From NCBI GenBank assembly GCA_003388505.1, contig QQVO01000019.1:100010-164009 (forward strand): a stretch of 64,000 bases of DNA, in the 5' to 3' direction. Every line of letters begins with the position of its first letter. Positions within the stretch are counted from its first letter, which is position 1. The notes below the pieces were generated by a model. That model was given only the letters and a program-made list of their open reading frames with translations, had not been told where the DNA came from and did not search any database. Positions 8,400-16,334 of the stretch are shown here, in pieces. Source of the DNA: Planctomycetota bacterium. GTDB taxonomy: Bacteria; Planctomycetota; Planctomycetia; Planctomycetales; Planctomycetaceae. The position numbers and the translations under genes were made by a program.

Positions 8400-9692
8400 G
8401 TGTGGCCGGCCTATTTTCGCGAGAACCGTCCCACGCCGACCGCGGTCCAGGCGCAGATGATCAAGCTGCACAGCGCCGGCGAGCATGAGCATGTGATCTC
8501 GGCGCTGCAGTCGGCCGTGATCAACGGGCAGTCGCAGCCGTGGATGTATGAAGTCCTGGCGCTCTCGATGGAACTGGCCGGCCGACCCGCCGAGCAGATT
8601 GAGCGGGTCGTGCACTCACTGAGCGATTTCGGCGGCGCGGACTTCCAGAGCATGATGTACTCCGCGGCGTACCTGGCGCGGCTTGACCGACGGGCTGCTG
8701 CCTTGCGGTTGTATCAGCAGGCGGCCAAGATCGCGCCGGAACAGCCGGAACCCTACATCCTCGGACTCCCCCACGCGCGGCATCTGCGCGACGCGGACGG
8801 CGTCGAGTGGGCGGCCTGCGGAATCCTGCGATACGGGTGGACCCGCGACTATGCCGCGCTGCAGCGTGATGCGGAGAACGCGGCGCTCGAGGCCGAACAG
8901 GGCCTGCGCCGGTCGGGGCATGCCGAGCGGGCCGACTCGCTGGCAGCGGCGGTCGCCCAGGCCCGCCAGCGCGATCTGCTGATCCGGCTGGAATGGAGCG
9001 GCCGCGGCGACCTGGATTTGAGCGTCGAAGAGCCGGTGGGAACGATCTGCTCGTTCGAGAACCGGGATACGGCCGGAGGCGGAGTCCTCACACACGACGG
9101 ATATGGACCGCAGGCGGAAAACTGCTACGACGAGTACGTCTGCGCCTACGGCGCCAAAGGCGCTTACCGGATTCGGATCAAACATGCCTGGGGCACGATC
9201 GTGGGCGATCGGGCCCGGCTGACCGTGACGCGACACGTGGGAACCGATCGCGAAGAATCGCTTCAGAAAACGATTGTGCTCGACCGGCCGGAGCAGGTGG
9301 TGCAGGTCAATCTGCCCGACGGCCGCCGCACAAAACTGAAAACTGTCGCCACGTTTGATCTCAACGCGCGATTCGACGCGGCGGAGTTCGTTCGTCATCA
9401 GGCTCCCGAAAGGACGGGGCGGGATGGGGTGAGGCAGGCGGCCCTCGAAGAATTCGAGCGGTCGCGGGACGAGCGCGTGCGCCGCGCGGGAGCGGTCGGA
9501 TTCCAGCCGGTGATCGCCGTGATTCCGGAGGGAATTCAGTTGACGACCGGTGCGGTGGTTTCCGGCGACCGCAGGTATGTGCGGATCAGTGCGTTTCCGG
9601 TGTTTTCGAACATCACAGACGTCGTCCAGTTCAGCTTCGTGGGCGGAGCCGGCGGCGCGGCGGGAGGCGGTGGCGGAGCGAACGCGCCGTGA
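8400..9692 (+). CDS. Repeat protein, probable C-terminal half of the VWA protein
   Basis: 430 residues from GTG 8400, but the same frame is open upstream to the A9 run at 8197 and reads sensibly there (VPFPDWRGRKPEEVWPAYF). The GTG has GGAGGAG directly abutting it, too close for normal initiation. The N-terminal half contains TPR-like helical pairs (VISALQSAVINGQSQPWMYEVLALSMEL...AAALRLYQQAAKIAPEQPEPY). A beta-rich domain follows (LLIRLEWSGRGDLDLSVEEP...SFENRDTAGGGVL...YRIRIKHAWG). The C-terminus is hydrophobic/Gly-rich (FVGGAGGAAGGGGG). It has no signal peptide of its own, which fits translation as the tail of the exported upstream protein. No characterised family recognised. Confidence 0.7.
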   Translation: MWPAYFRENRPTPTAVQAQMIKLHSAGEHEHVISALQSAVINGQSQPWMYEVLALSMELAGRPAEQIERVVHSLSDFGGADFQSMMYSAAYLARLDRRAAALRLYQQAAKIAPEQPEPYILGLPHARHLRDADGVEWAACGILRYGWTRDYAALQRDAENAALEAEQGLRRSGHAERADSLAAAVAQARQRDLLIRLEWSGRGDLDLSVEEPVGTICSFENRDTAGGGVLTHDGYGPQAENCYDEYVCAYGAKGAYRIRIKHAWGTIVGDRARLTVTRHVGTDREESLQKTIVLDRPEQVVQVNLPDGRRTKLKTVATFDLNARFDAAEFVRHQAPERTGRDGVRQAALEEFERSRDERVRRAGAVGFQPVIAVIPEGIQLTTGAVVSGDRRYVRISAFPVFSNITDVVQFSFVGGAGGAAGGGGGANAP

Positions 9693-9713
9693 GTTCGCGC
9701 CAGTGGCACGAGC

Positions 9714-9982
9714 GCCCATTATTTATCAAGAATTGCACCACACAGACACAGAGTCCCCAGCGCGGGCCTCCGGCCGAAACCCAACCGGAGACGAATCGAC
9801 AGGGAGCGGCGAAGCCGCGCCAGCATGTAGCCGTGAGCGCAAGCTCATGGAAAACTTCTTGGTGTTCTTTGTGCCTTTGTGGTCGTCCAATTGAGCACGC
9901 GAACGCTAAACGGGCTGGCAGAATTTTCGCACCACGCACACCCAATCTTCTCAGTGCCTCGGTGTCTCCGTGGTGAATCATC
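9714..9982. repeat. MITE-like element with degenerate GGATTATTC-type ends
   Basis: The left end reads ATTATTTATCAAG then TTGCACCACACAGACACAG. The right end reads CTCGGTGTCTCCGTGGTG then GAATCATCC, roughly the inverted counterpart. Both ends match those of the 26019-26708 element. It contains no ORF of substance and occupies nearly all of the gap between the repeat protein and tsaD. Confidence 0.55.
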
Positions 9983-10006
9983 CGGGCGTGCGCACTCGCC
10001 CGGACG

Positions 10007-11032
10007 TCACGGCATCCGGATCAGTCCGGGCGTAACGTCCATGTCCAGCGACCCCGCCTGACCGCGCTCCAGCGCTTCCCAGGCGATGGCGGCCATCGCC
10101 GCATTGTCGGTGCAGTATTCCCCGGGCGCGAAGTGGACTTCGGCCCCGATCGAATCGACGGCTGCGCCGAGTTTCTCACGGAGTCGCCGATTGGCGGCGA
10201 CGCCGCCGCCAACGAGCAAGGTGGAGCGATTGCACCGCCGGAGCGCCTGCCGGCACTTGGCCGCCAAAACGTCGACCACAGCCTCCTGAAAACCGGCCGC
10301 GACGTCGGCGCGTCGCTGTTCGGTCATGGCAGGGGTCGGGCGGTCGTCTCCCGGGCGGCCTTTCACTTCGTACAATACGGCCGTTTTGAGGCCGCTGAAG
10401 CTGAACTCCAGTCGATCGCTGTGAATCATCGGCCGGGGGAAACGGATCGCGTCTTCCCGCCCGTTGCGGGCGGCCTGCTCGACGGCCGGTCCGCCCGGAT
10501 AGCCAAGTTCGAGAATGCCGGCGACCTTGTCGAACGCTTCCCCGGCCGCGTCGTCGATGGTGGTTCCCAGAAGCTGAAATTCGGCCAGCGAACGGCAGTC
10601 GTACAAGTTCGTGTGGCCGCCGCTGACGACCAGGCCGACGGCGGGAAAGATCTCGGTCCCCGCGGCGAGCCGGCAGGCGTACAGGTGGGCATGGACGTGG
10701 TTGACCGGAATGAGCGGCTTGTCGAGCACCCAGGCGAGCGTCTTGGCGGCAGTGAGTCCGACGAGCAGCGAGCCGACGAGGCCGGGTTCGGAGGCAACGG
10801 CGATCGCGGCGACGTCACAGAGTGCGACCTCCGCCTCGCGAAGCGCCGCATCGATGACCGGCAGGATGTTCTCGACGTGGGCCCGCGACGCGATTTCCGG
10901 GACGACGCCGCCGAACCGCTGGTGCAGGCTGTCCTGCGAAGCGACGACATTCGAGAGGACGCGACGCTCGCGGTCGATCACCGCTGCGGCAGTCTCATCG
11001 CAGGAGCTTTCGATGGCCAACAGGTATGCCAC
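10007..11032 (-). CDS. tsaD: tRNA N6-adenosine threonylcarbamoyltransferase
   Basis: 341 residues of the Kae1/Gcp/TsaD family. This is the catalytic subunit that transfers the threonylcarbamoyl group to A37 of ANN-decoding tRNAs, working with TsaB and TsaE. The N-terminal LAIESSCDETAAAV is the family signature. The metal-binding pair is His112 and His116 in NHVHAHLYAC. The SGGHTNLY and DDAAGEAFDKVA nucleotide-site motifs and C-terminal VGGGVAANRRLR are present. GTG 11032 is the start: GGGAGGAG lies 7 bases upstream and the protein then begins at the conserved MAYLLAIESS; the longer ORF adds 41 residues with no family match. It lies 134 bp downstream of the protease gene on the same strand. 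Confidence 0.95.
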   Translation of the reverse strand: MAYLLAIESSCDETAAAVIDRERRVLSNVVASQDSLHQRFGGVVPEIASRAHVENILPVIDAALREAEVALCDVAAIAVASEPGLVGSLLVGLTAAKTLAWVLDKPLIPVNHVHAHLYACRLAAGTEIFPAVGLVVSGGHTNLYDCRSLAEFQLLGTTIDDAAGEAFDKVAGILELGYPGGPAVEQAARNGREDAIRFPRPMIHSDRLEFSFSGLKTAVLYEVKGRPGDDRPTPAMTEQRRADVAAGFQEAVVDVLAAKCRQALRRCNRSTLLVGGGVAANRRLREKLGAAVDSIGAEVHFAPGEYCTDNAAMAAIAWEALERGQAGSLDMDVTPGLIRMP

Positions 11033-11166
11033 CCGCCGCTCCTCCCAGGAAAGGATCTCGCCTCGATAACCAACCGGTCGCAGGCGAGCGGCCGGGCGTG
11101 AGCCGGCAGTTGGGCCCGACGCCCGGCGGGCGCGTATCGTCCCGGGCGCCGTCACGTGTGAAGAAC

Positions 11167-12681
11167 TCAGGCGGCGCGGGTCAATTTCATGCGGACGAGA
11201 GGAATCAGATCGCGGTCGAGTGCTGCGCCTGCGCCTTCGTCGTCGGAGTCGTCGCTCTGTTTCTTTTCGTCTTTTGCTTCCGTCGCTTTCTCCTCATCGG
11301 CGGGCCGGTCGGGGGTTTCGCCCGTCAGTTCACCCGTAATGTACTCCACCGCCCTGTCCAACTGAGTGTCGACAAAGTCCGCCCCCGCCGGTTCATCGAC
11401 TTGCGGCAGGTCTCGCGCGCGGCGGTACTCCTGATAGCGGGTCACCTCTTCCAGTGAGAACGCGACCTCGAATCCTTCGTTGGGGGAAACACCCCACTCG
11501 TCCTCTTCGGAGGCGTCGGGGAAGCGATGGATGTTCTTCCCGCTGGGCCGGTGATAGCTGGCGGTGGTGAGCTTGAGCGCGCTGTCCCCGCCTTCAAGTT
11601 CGATGACGTTCTGCACGCTCCCCTTGCCCCACGACCGCTGCCCGATCACGACGGCCCGTTCGTGGTCCTGGAGACAGGCGCTGAGGATCTCGCTCGCCGA
11701 GGCGCTGAAACGGTTGACGAGCACGGCCATCGGGAAATGGGAGTAGGTTCCGAACCGCTTGGCGTACCAGCTTCGCGGCCGGCTGTTGCGGCCGTCGGTG
11801 CTGACAATCACACCCTCTTCGATGAACATGTCGGAGATTTCGATGGCTGCCTGCAACAGGCCTCCAGGATTGAACCGCAGATCGAGAATCAGCGCCTGCA
11901 TGCCGTCGTCACGGAGGCCGCGGAGCGCTTCCCGCATTTCATCAGCGCTGCGCCGCGTGAAATGGGTCAGGCGGATGTAGCCGATCTTCCGCTCTTCATC
12001 GAGCATGAAGTTCCAGGTGCCGTCGGCGTTGCGGGTGTCCCCCAGAACGGTGTCGAGCTGGATGATGTCCCGGGTGAGCTTGATCGTTTCGATTTCCTCG
12101 ACGTCCGGATGCTTGACGCCGACGGACACTTCCTCACCGGGAGGGCCTTTGAGCATTTCAACCGCCTGTTGCAACTCGCGGCCTTCCGGGAAGCCCTTCA
12201 CCGGTTCCCCTTCAATCTCCACAATGCGGTCCCCGGCGCGGATTCCGGCGGCATAGGCGGGACTGCCGGGCAGCGGCGTGACGACTTCGATTTCGCGGTG
12301 TTCGGCGTCCCAGTGCACCTGGATGCCGACGCCTCCAAATTCCTGGTCGATGACCTCTTTGAACTCCGCCAGATCGTCGGGGCTGATGTAGTCGGAATAG
12401 GGGTCGAGTTTGGCGAGCATGCCGCGGACGGCCGCCTCGACGAGTTCCCGGCGGTCGATGTCTTTCACGTAGTTGCGGTCGATCTGCTCGAACGTGTCGA
12501 CGAACACCCGCATCAGTTCGTAATACTCTTCGCTGTCGGGCTGCTGGTCGGCCGCCGGCTGTTCCTGCCCGGCCGGCGCGTCCGGGGCTTCGTCCTGGGC
12601 GCGAGCCACGGTGATCCCGGCGGAAAACGCGGTGATTCCAATGGCCGCGATCCATGCCATGCGTTGCAGCGCCTTGTCCAT
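11167..12681 (-). CDS. Carboxyl-terminal processing protease, S41 family with PDZ domain
   Basis: 504 residues. A signal peptide ends near residue 28 (AGITVARAQ), then an N-terminal helical region (DPYSDYISPDDLAEF, typical of CtpA). A PDZ domain covers about 112-190 (GGVGIQVHWD...GSPAYAAGIRAGDRIVEIEGEPV). The S41 catalytic core follows, with the Ser in FSASASEILSA and Lys in WGKGSVQ, plus the LDLRFNPGGLL oxyanion region. The C-terminal 60 residues are acidic and repetitive (EKATEAKDEKKQSDDSDDEGAG), which is unusual for the family and may be disordered. Acts in the periplasm on C-termini of exported proteins. Either of two tandem ATGs could initiate; the second has better spacing from GGAG. 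Confidence 0.93.
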   Translation of the reverse strand: MDKALQRMAWIAAIGITAFSAGITVARAQDEAPDAPAGQEQPAADQQPDSEEYYELMRVFVDTFEQIDRNYVKDIDRRELVEAAVRGMLAKLDPYSDYISPDDLAEFKEVIDQEFGGVGIQVHWDAEHREIEVVTPLPGSPAYAAGIRAGDRIVEIEGEPVKGFPEGRELQQAVEMLKGPPGEEVSVGVKHPDVEEIETIKLTRDIIQLDTVLGDTRNADGTWNFMLDEERKIGYIRLTHFTRRSADEMREALRGLRDDGMQALILDLRFNPGGLLQAAIEISDMFIEEGVIVSTDGRNSRPRSWYAKRFGTYSHFPMAVLVNRFSASASEILSACLQDHERAVVIGQRSWGKGSVQNVIELEGGDSALKLTTASYHRPSGKNIHRFPDASEEDEWGVSPNEGFEVAFSLEEVTRYQEYRRARDLPQVDEPAGADFVDTQLDRAVEYITGELTGETPDRPADEEKATEAKDEKKQSDDSDDEGAGAALDRDLIPLVRMKLTRAA

Positions 12682-12798
12682 CATGCCGCTCCAGGTAGAC
12701 TACGGGTCGAGAATGAATAATCGCACGTGGCGAGCGTCTTGCGCAGCGCCGTCGCGGTGGAATGTCTGGGCCGCCGCGCCGCGCGCGGTTTGCAGGTT

Positions 12799-12821
12799 GC
12801 AGTTGCGTTTCTCGCAACTGC
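12799..12821. repeat. Hairpin between divergent genes
   Basis: GCAGTTGCG and CGCAACTGC form a 9-bp stem with a 5-base loop (TTTCT), between the divergently transcribed protease and methyltransferase genes. It could be a REP-like solo palindrome or an operator. No second copy was found. Confidence 0.35.
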
Positions 12822-12901
12822 CGGGCCCGCCCAGCCGCATGGAATTCTAGGGGAACGATAGTCTGCCAGCAAGATGCGACGCATCGGACCGGCTGCGTTG
12901 G

Positions 12902-14122
12902 ATGAACGACTTGAACGTCAGCGACGAATGCCGTCTGCTGGAGACCCTGCAGAGCACGCCGGCGATCTTCATGGAGATCGGCGGATCGGGCGCTGACGAA
13001 CTGTCGCTGCAACGCCGTTTGCGGGACCGTTATGACGCGGATGTGGTGCGGGCCGCTCTGACGACGGCGGAGTTGCGGCGGCGGGCGGCGGGAAAATTCT
13101 CACTCGCTTCCCGCATGTGGTTCACCCGCCGGGGGCTGGAGCAGTCCACCGGGGAGGCGATCGCCCGTCACAAGGCGGAGCGGTTCCCCACTGGCGAACT
13201 GGTCCACGATCTGTGCTGCGGCATCGGCGGGGATACGATCGCGCTGGCCGGTCGCGGCCCGGTCCGTGCGGTCGACCGCGATTGCGCGAATACGATGCGG
13301 GCCGCTTTGAACGCAGCAGTTTACAACGTCGCCGGCTCGCTCGATGTCGTTTGCGGAGACGTCGCCGGGGAGAACCTCGACGATTGCCTGGTGCATCTCG
13401 ATCCCGATCGGCGGATCGGCCGGGAAAGGCGCGCCAGACGAGTCGAACAGTACCAACCCGATCTGACATGGATTCGGGAGATGATGCAGCGGGCGCGGGG
13501 AGGAGCGGTCAAGCTCTCGCCGGCGGCGGATTTCGCGAGCGCGTTTCCGGATCGCGAGGTCGAACTGGTCAGCCTCCACGGAGAATGCCGCGAGGCGACG
13601 GTGTGGTTCGGAGCGTTGGCCGGGCTCGCAGCGCGGCGGGCGAGCGTGCTGCCGGCAGGGGAGACGCTTCTCGCCCTTCAGAACCCCGCCCCGGCCGAAA
13701 TCTCCGCTCCGGGAGACTTTCTATTCGACCCCGACCCGGCCGTGGTCCGCGCCGGTCTGATCGACGAGCTGTCCGCAAAGCTCGGCGTGCGGCGCCTCGA
13801 TGCGTCCGAAGAATACCTGACCGGTAATGAGCCGGTGGCGTCGCCGTTTGTGCAGACGTTCCGGATCGAATCGGTGCATGCGTTCGATACGAAGGGGCTT
13901 CGGCGGGTCGTCCGGCAGTCGGAGATCGGCGAGCTGGAGATCAAGGCGCGTCATACGCGGGTGGACGTCGAACGGCTGCGCAGGCAGTTGCGTCCTGACG
14001 GAGCGCTGCGGCGGACGCTGGTGATCGCGCGGTTTGAAGGAAAAACCCGCGCGATCATCGCCGAGCGTTTGACGAACACCGGGAAGTCGGCGGCGTTGAA
14101 TCGGTCCGGCCGCTATTCCTGA
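12902..14122 (+). CDS. THUMP-like domain class I SAM-dependent methyltransferase
   Basis: 406 residues. LVHDLCCGIGGDTIALAGRGPVRAVDRD is a clear class I SAM-binding motif I/II, and VHLDPDRRI is the motif IV (DPP-like) region. The N-terminal SLASRMWFTRRGLEQSTGEAIARHKAERF and the C-terminal RIESVHAFDTKGLRRVVRQSEIGELEIKARHTRVDVERLRRQL correspond to the THUMP-like family of predicted RNA methyltransferases. The substrate is not established. Its last 10 bases overlap the convergent gene at 14113-14607. ATG 12902 lacks a strong ribosome-binding site; ATG 12971 is the alternative. Confidence 0.82.
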   Translation: MNDLNVSDECRLLETLQSTPAIFMEIGGSGADELSLQRRLRDRYDADVVRAALTTAELRRRAAGKFSLASRMWFTRRGLEQSTGEAIARHKAERFPTGELVHDLCCGIGGDTIALAGRGPVRAVDRDCANTMRAALNAAVYNVAGSLDVVCGDVAGENLDDCLVHLDPDRRIGRERRARRVEQYQPDLTWIREMMQRARGGAVKLSPAADFASAFPDREVELVSLHGECREATVWFGALAGLAARRASVLPAGETLLALQNPAPAEISAPGDFLFDPDPAVVRAGLIDELSAKLGVRRLDASEEYLTGNEPVASPFVQTFRIESVHAFDTKGLRRVVRQSEIGELEIKARHTRVDVERLRRQLRPDGALRRTLVIARFEGKTRAIIAERLTNTGKSAALNRSGRYS

Positions 14123-14607
14123 ACTTCCCGGAAGGAGAAGAAGTCGATCGGGACGAGCGTCTGGACCGGTTGGGGCCCGGCCGTCTGGTTGTAGGGAAAG
14201 CCGTACATCGCAACTTTGCCCGAATTGAGTTCCGCGACGAAGATGCCGCCGTTGGCGGGCGTTCCGCCGCCGCGCTGCGGAATGGCGACTCGTCCCGGAA
14301 CGATCGCGTACTGTGCATTCTCCGAGACCTGAAAGTCGCGTGCCAGGTTGCGAACGTACATCTGGTTGAACCGGCCGGTGTTGGTGCTGTAAGCGCCGCC
14401 GACCAGGCGCCCTGTGACAAAGTCGAGGACGAACACGGCGTCGCTGTTCCCGGCCGTTGTGTCGGATGTGATCAAGGCGATCTTGCTGGCGCGGTCGACG
14501 GAAGTCGCCTGGACCTGTTCTGTGGGCCAGTAGAGGGAGACGGCCACTCCGAATACGGCGCCAACGACGAGCCAGGCGGCGCGGCTTTCAAACAATCGAG
14601 ATTTCAC
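14113..14607 (-). CDS. Hypothetical exported beta-rich protein
   Basis: 164 residues with an N-terminal membrane helix or signal peptide (AAWLVVGAVFGVAVSLYW). A soluble region looks like one or two blades of a propeller-type fold (KIALITSDTTAGNSDAVFVLDFVTGRLVGGAY; NGGIFVAELNSGKVAMYGFPYN). The spacing of these strand pairs suggests a short periplasmic domain that would oligomerise. I recall similar uncharacterised proteins from planctomycetes, but no function. It converges on and overlaps the methyltransferase gene by 10 bp. Confidence 0.7.
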   Translation of the reverse strand: MKSRLFESRAAWLVVGAVFGVAVSLYWPTEQVQATSVDRASKIALITSDTTAGNSDAVFVLDFVTGRLVGGAYSTNTGRFNQMYVRNLARDFQVSENAQYAIVPGRVAIPQRGGGTPANGGIFVAELNSGKVAMYGFPYNQTAGPQPVQTLVPIDFFSFREVQE

Positions 14608-14955
14608 GGCGGAACTCCTGCTGACGGGAAACTGCGAGGTGGAAGTTTGTCAGGTCGTGATCGTTGATATGCGGAGATCTCCCCGCTGGCTGACATAGCT
14701 AATATTATCCGATTCGGCAGATCCGAGCCAGAGGCGATCGATGGGCAGGGCTCCCTTTCGTTTCGTGAAGAGCGGGGCCTCTCGATGCGACTCTTTGGCG
14801 GCTGCGAAGCGGTTCAACTTCTTAAAGGACACGAACTTGCGGCCGGTTGTAATCGCCTGCGTCCGGCAGTATTCTGACTTCACGCCCAGGTCGCGTCACG
14901 CAAGCGCGCCCCCGATGCGCCCTCAATCGAACCAGCAGCCGGTCAGGAGACGAGC
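14608..14955. other. Intergenic region between divergent genes, nothing recognised
   Basis: 348 bp between the exported-protein gene (minus) and the Gfo/Idh gene (plus). No palindrome of the known families, no terminator and no convincing ORF. Confidence 0.35.
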
Positions 14956-16155
14956 ATGGAAACGACCAATGGATCGCTGAACCGCAAGCTCCGGATGGGA
15001 CTGGTCGGCGGGGGACAGGGAGCCTTTATCGGCCGCGTCCATGCCACGGCCGCTGTCATCGACAACCGGGCCGAACTCGTCGCGGGAGCGCTCTCGTCCG
15101 ATCCGGAGAAAGCGAAGGCGTCGGCGCCGTCGTACGACATCAAGCCGGACCGCGCCTACGGGTCGTATCAGGAGATGCTCGAATCAGAGTCGGCCCGGCC
15201 GGAGGACGAGCGGATCGACTTCGTCAGCGTGGCGACGCCGAACCATACGCACTTTGACGTCGCCAAAGCGGCCGCCGAGGCCGGCTTCAACGTGATGTGC
15301 GACAAGCCGATGACGTTCGATCTGAAGCAGGCCGAGGAACTCGCCAGGGTCGTGGAGTCGACGGGCGTGGTGTTCGCAGTGACGCACAATTACACGGGAA
15401 ATCCACTGGTCCGGCAGGCGCGGGAGATGATTCTGGCCGGCGAACTGGGCGAGATTCAGGCGATCCGCTCATCCTACATCCAGGGGTGGCTCAGGACGCG
15501 GCTGGAGCAGGAAGGGCAGAAGCAGTCGGCCTGGCGGACCGATCCCAGCAAGTCGGGCGCGGCGGGCTGCTTCGGCGACATCGGCACCCACGCCTACAAC
15601 CTCGCCCGCTACATGACGGGGCTCCTGCCGCAGGAGATCTCGTGCCATCTGAAGACCTTCGAAGAGGGCCGCCGGCTGGACGACTACGGGACGGCCGTGA
15701 TCCGTTTTGACAACGGCGCACTGGGCACCGTGACGGCCAGTCAGATTTCCCACGGCCGGGAGAACGATCTGTTCATCGAAGTGGACGGGACGAAAGGCGC
15801 GCTACAGTGGCGGCAGGAAGAACCGAATGCCATGACGGTCCGCCAGAACGGAAGGCCCCACCAGATCTACTTCCGCGACCCCAACGCTCCCTTTGCGAGC
15901 GACCTGCACAAGTCCGCCTGCCGCATCCCGGCGGGACACCCCGAGGGATATCTCGAAGCGTTCGGTAACGTCTACCGCTTCGCCTTCGACGCGATGGTCC
16001 AGCGCGCCGCCGGCGAGTCATTCGAGACCCGCGATACGATCTACCCCAACGTCTACGACGGCGTGGACGGCATGCACTTCATCCAGCAGTCGGTCGCCAG
16101 CAGCGCCGAGAACGGGGCCTGGCTGCCGCTGAGCCATCCCGCCACGAGACGGTGA
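14956..16155 (+). CDS. Gfo/Idh/MocA family oxidoreductase
   Basis: 399 residues. The N-terminal Rossmann domain shows the family variant LRMGLVGGGQGAFIGRVHATAAV (GxGxxG-like), followed by PNHTHFDVAKAAAEAGFNVMCDKPMTFDLKQAEEL, which holds the conserved EKP-type motif as DKP. The second domain contains GDIGTHAYNLARYMTG, the active-site DxGxH-type motif. It is probably cytoplasmic, since no signal peptide or twin-arginine motif is seen, in contrast to many exported planctomycete members. The substrate cannot be inferred. Followed by a pair of REP1 palindromes. Confidence 0.92.
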   Translation: METTNGSLNRKLRMGLVGGGQGAFIGRVHATAAVIDNRAELVAGALSSDPEKAKASAPSYDIKPDRAYGSYQEMLESESARPEDERIDFVSVATPNHTHFDVAKAAAEAGFNVMCDKPMTFDLKQAEELARVVESTGVVFAVTHNYTGNPLVRQAREMILAGELGEIQAIRSSYIQGWLRTRLEQEGQKQSAWRTDPSKSGAAGCFGDIGTHAYNLARYMTGLLPQEISCHLKTFEEGRRLDDYGTAVIRFDNGALGTVTASQISHGRENDLFIEVDGTKGALQWRQEEPNAMTVRQNGRPHQIYFRDPNAPFASDLHKSACRIPAGHPEGYLEAFGNVYRFAFDAMVQRAAGESFETRDTIYPNVYDGVDGMHFIQQSVASSAENGAWLPLSHPATRR

Positions 16156-16191
16156 CGACGCGAGAAACAACCGGCACTCGGCGCAGCAATC

Positions 16192-16266
16192 GGGTGCCAC
16201 TGGCTCCGCCAGTGCGAATTTGGAGTGACGCCATCGGCGAAGGCACTGGCGGAGCCAGTGGCACCC
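16192..16266. repeat. Inverted pair of REP1 palindromes (BIME-like)
   Basis: REP1 copies at about 16192-16218 and, inverted, 16242-16266 (loops TCC and GGA), separated by 23 bases. They lie between the Gfo/Idh stop codon and the symporter gene. The two inverted units could together form a larger cruciform. Confidence 0.85.
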
Positions 16267-16334
16267 TGTTTTCGTGGCAGCCGCTGCGGACGGGATTGCT
16301 GAACTGACGCGAATTGCTGCGGCCGGAGACGGGA

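Noticed and set aside
11527..12720. 397-codon plus-strand frame opposite the CtpA protease
   Set aside because: Shadow of a conserved protease gene; no recognisable domain.
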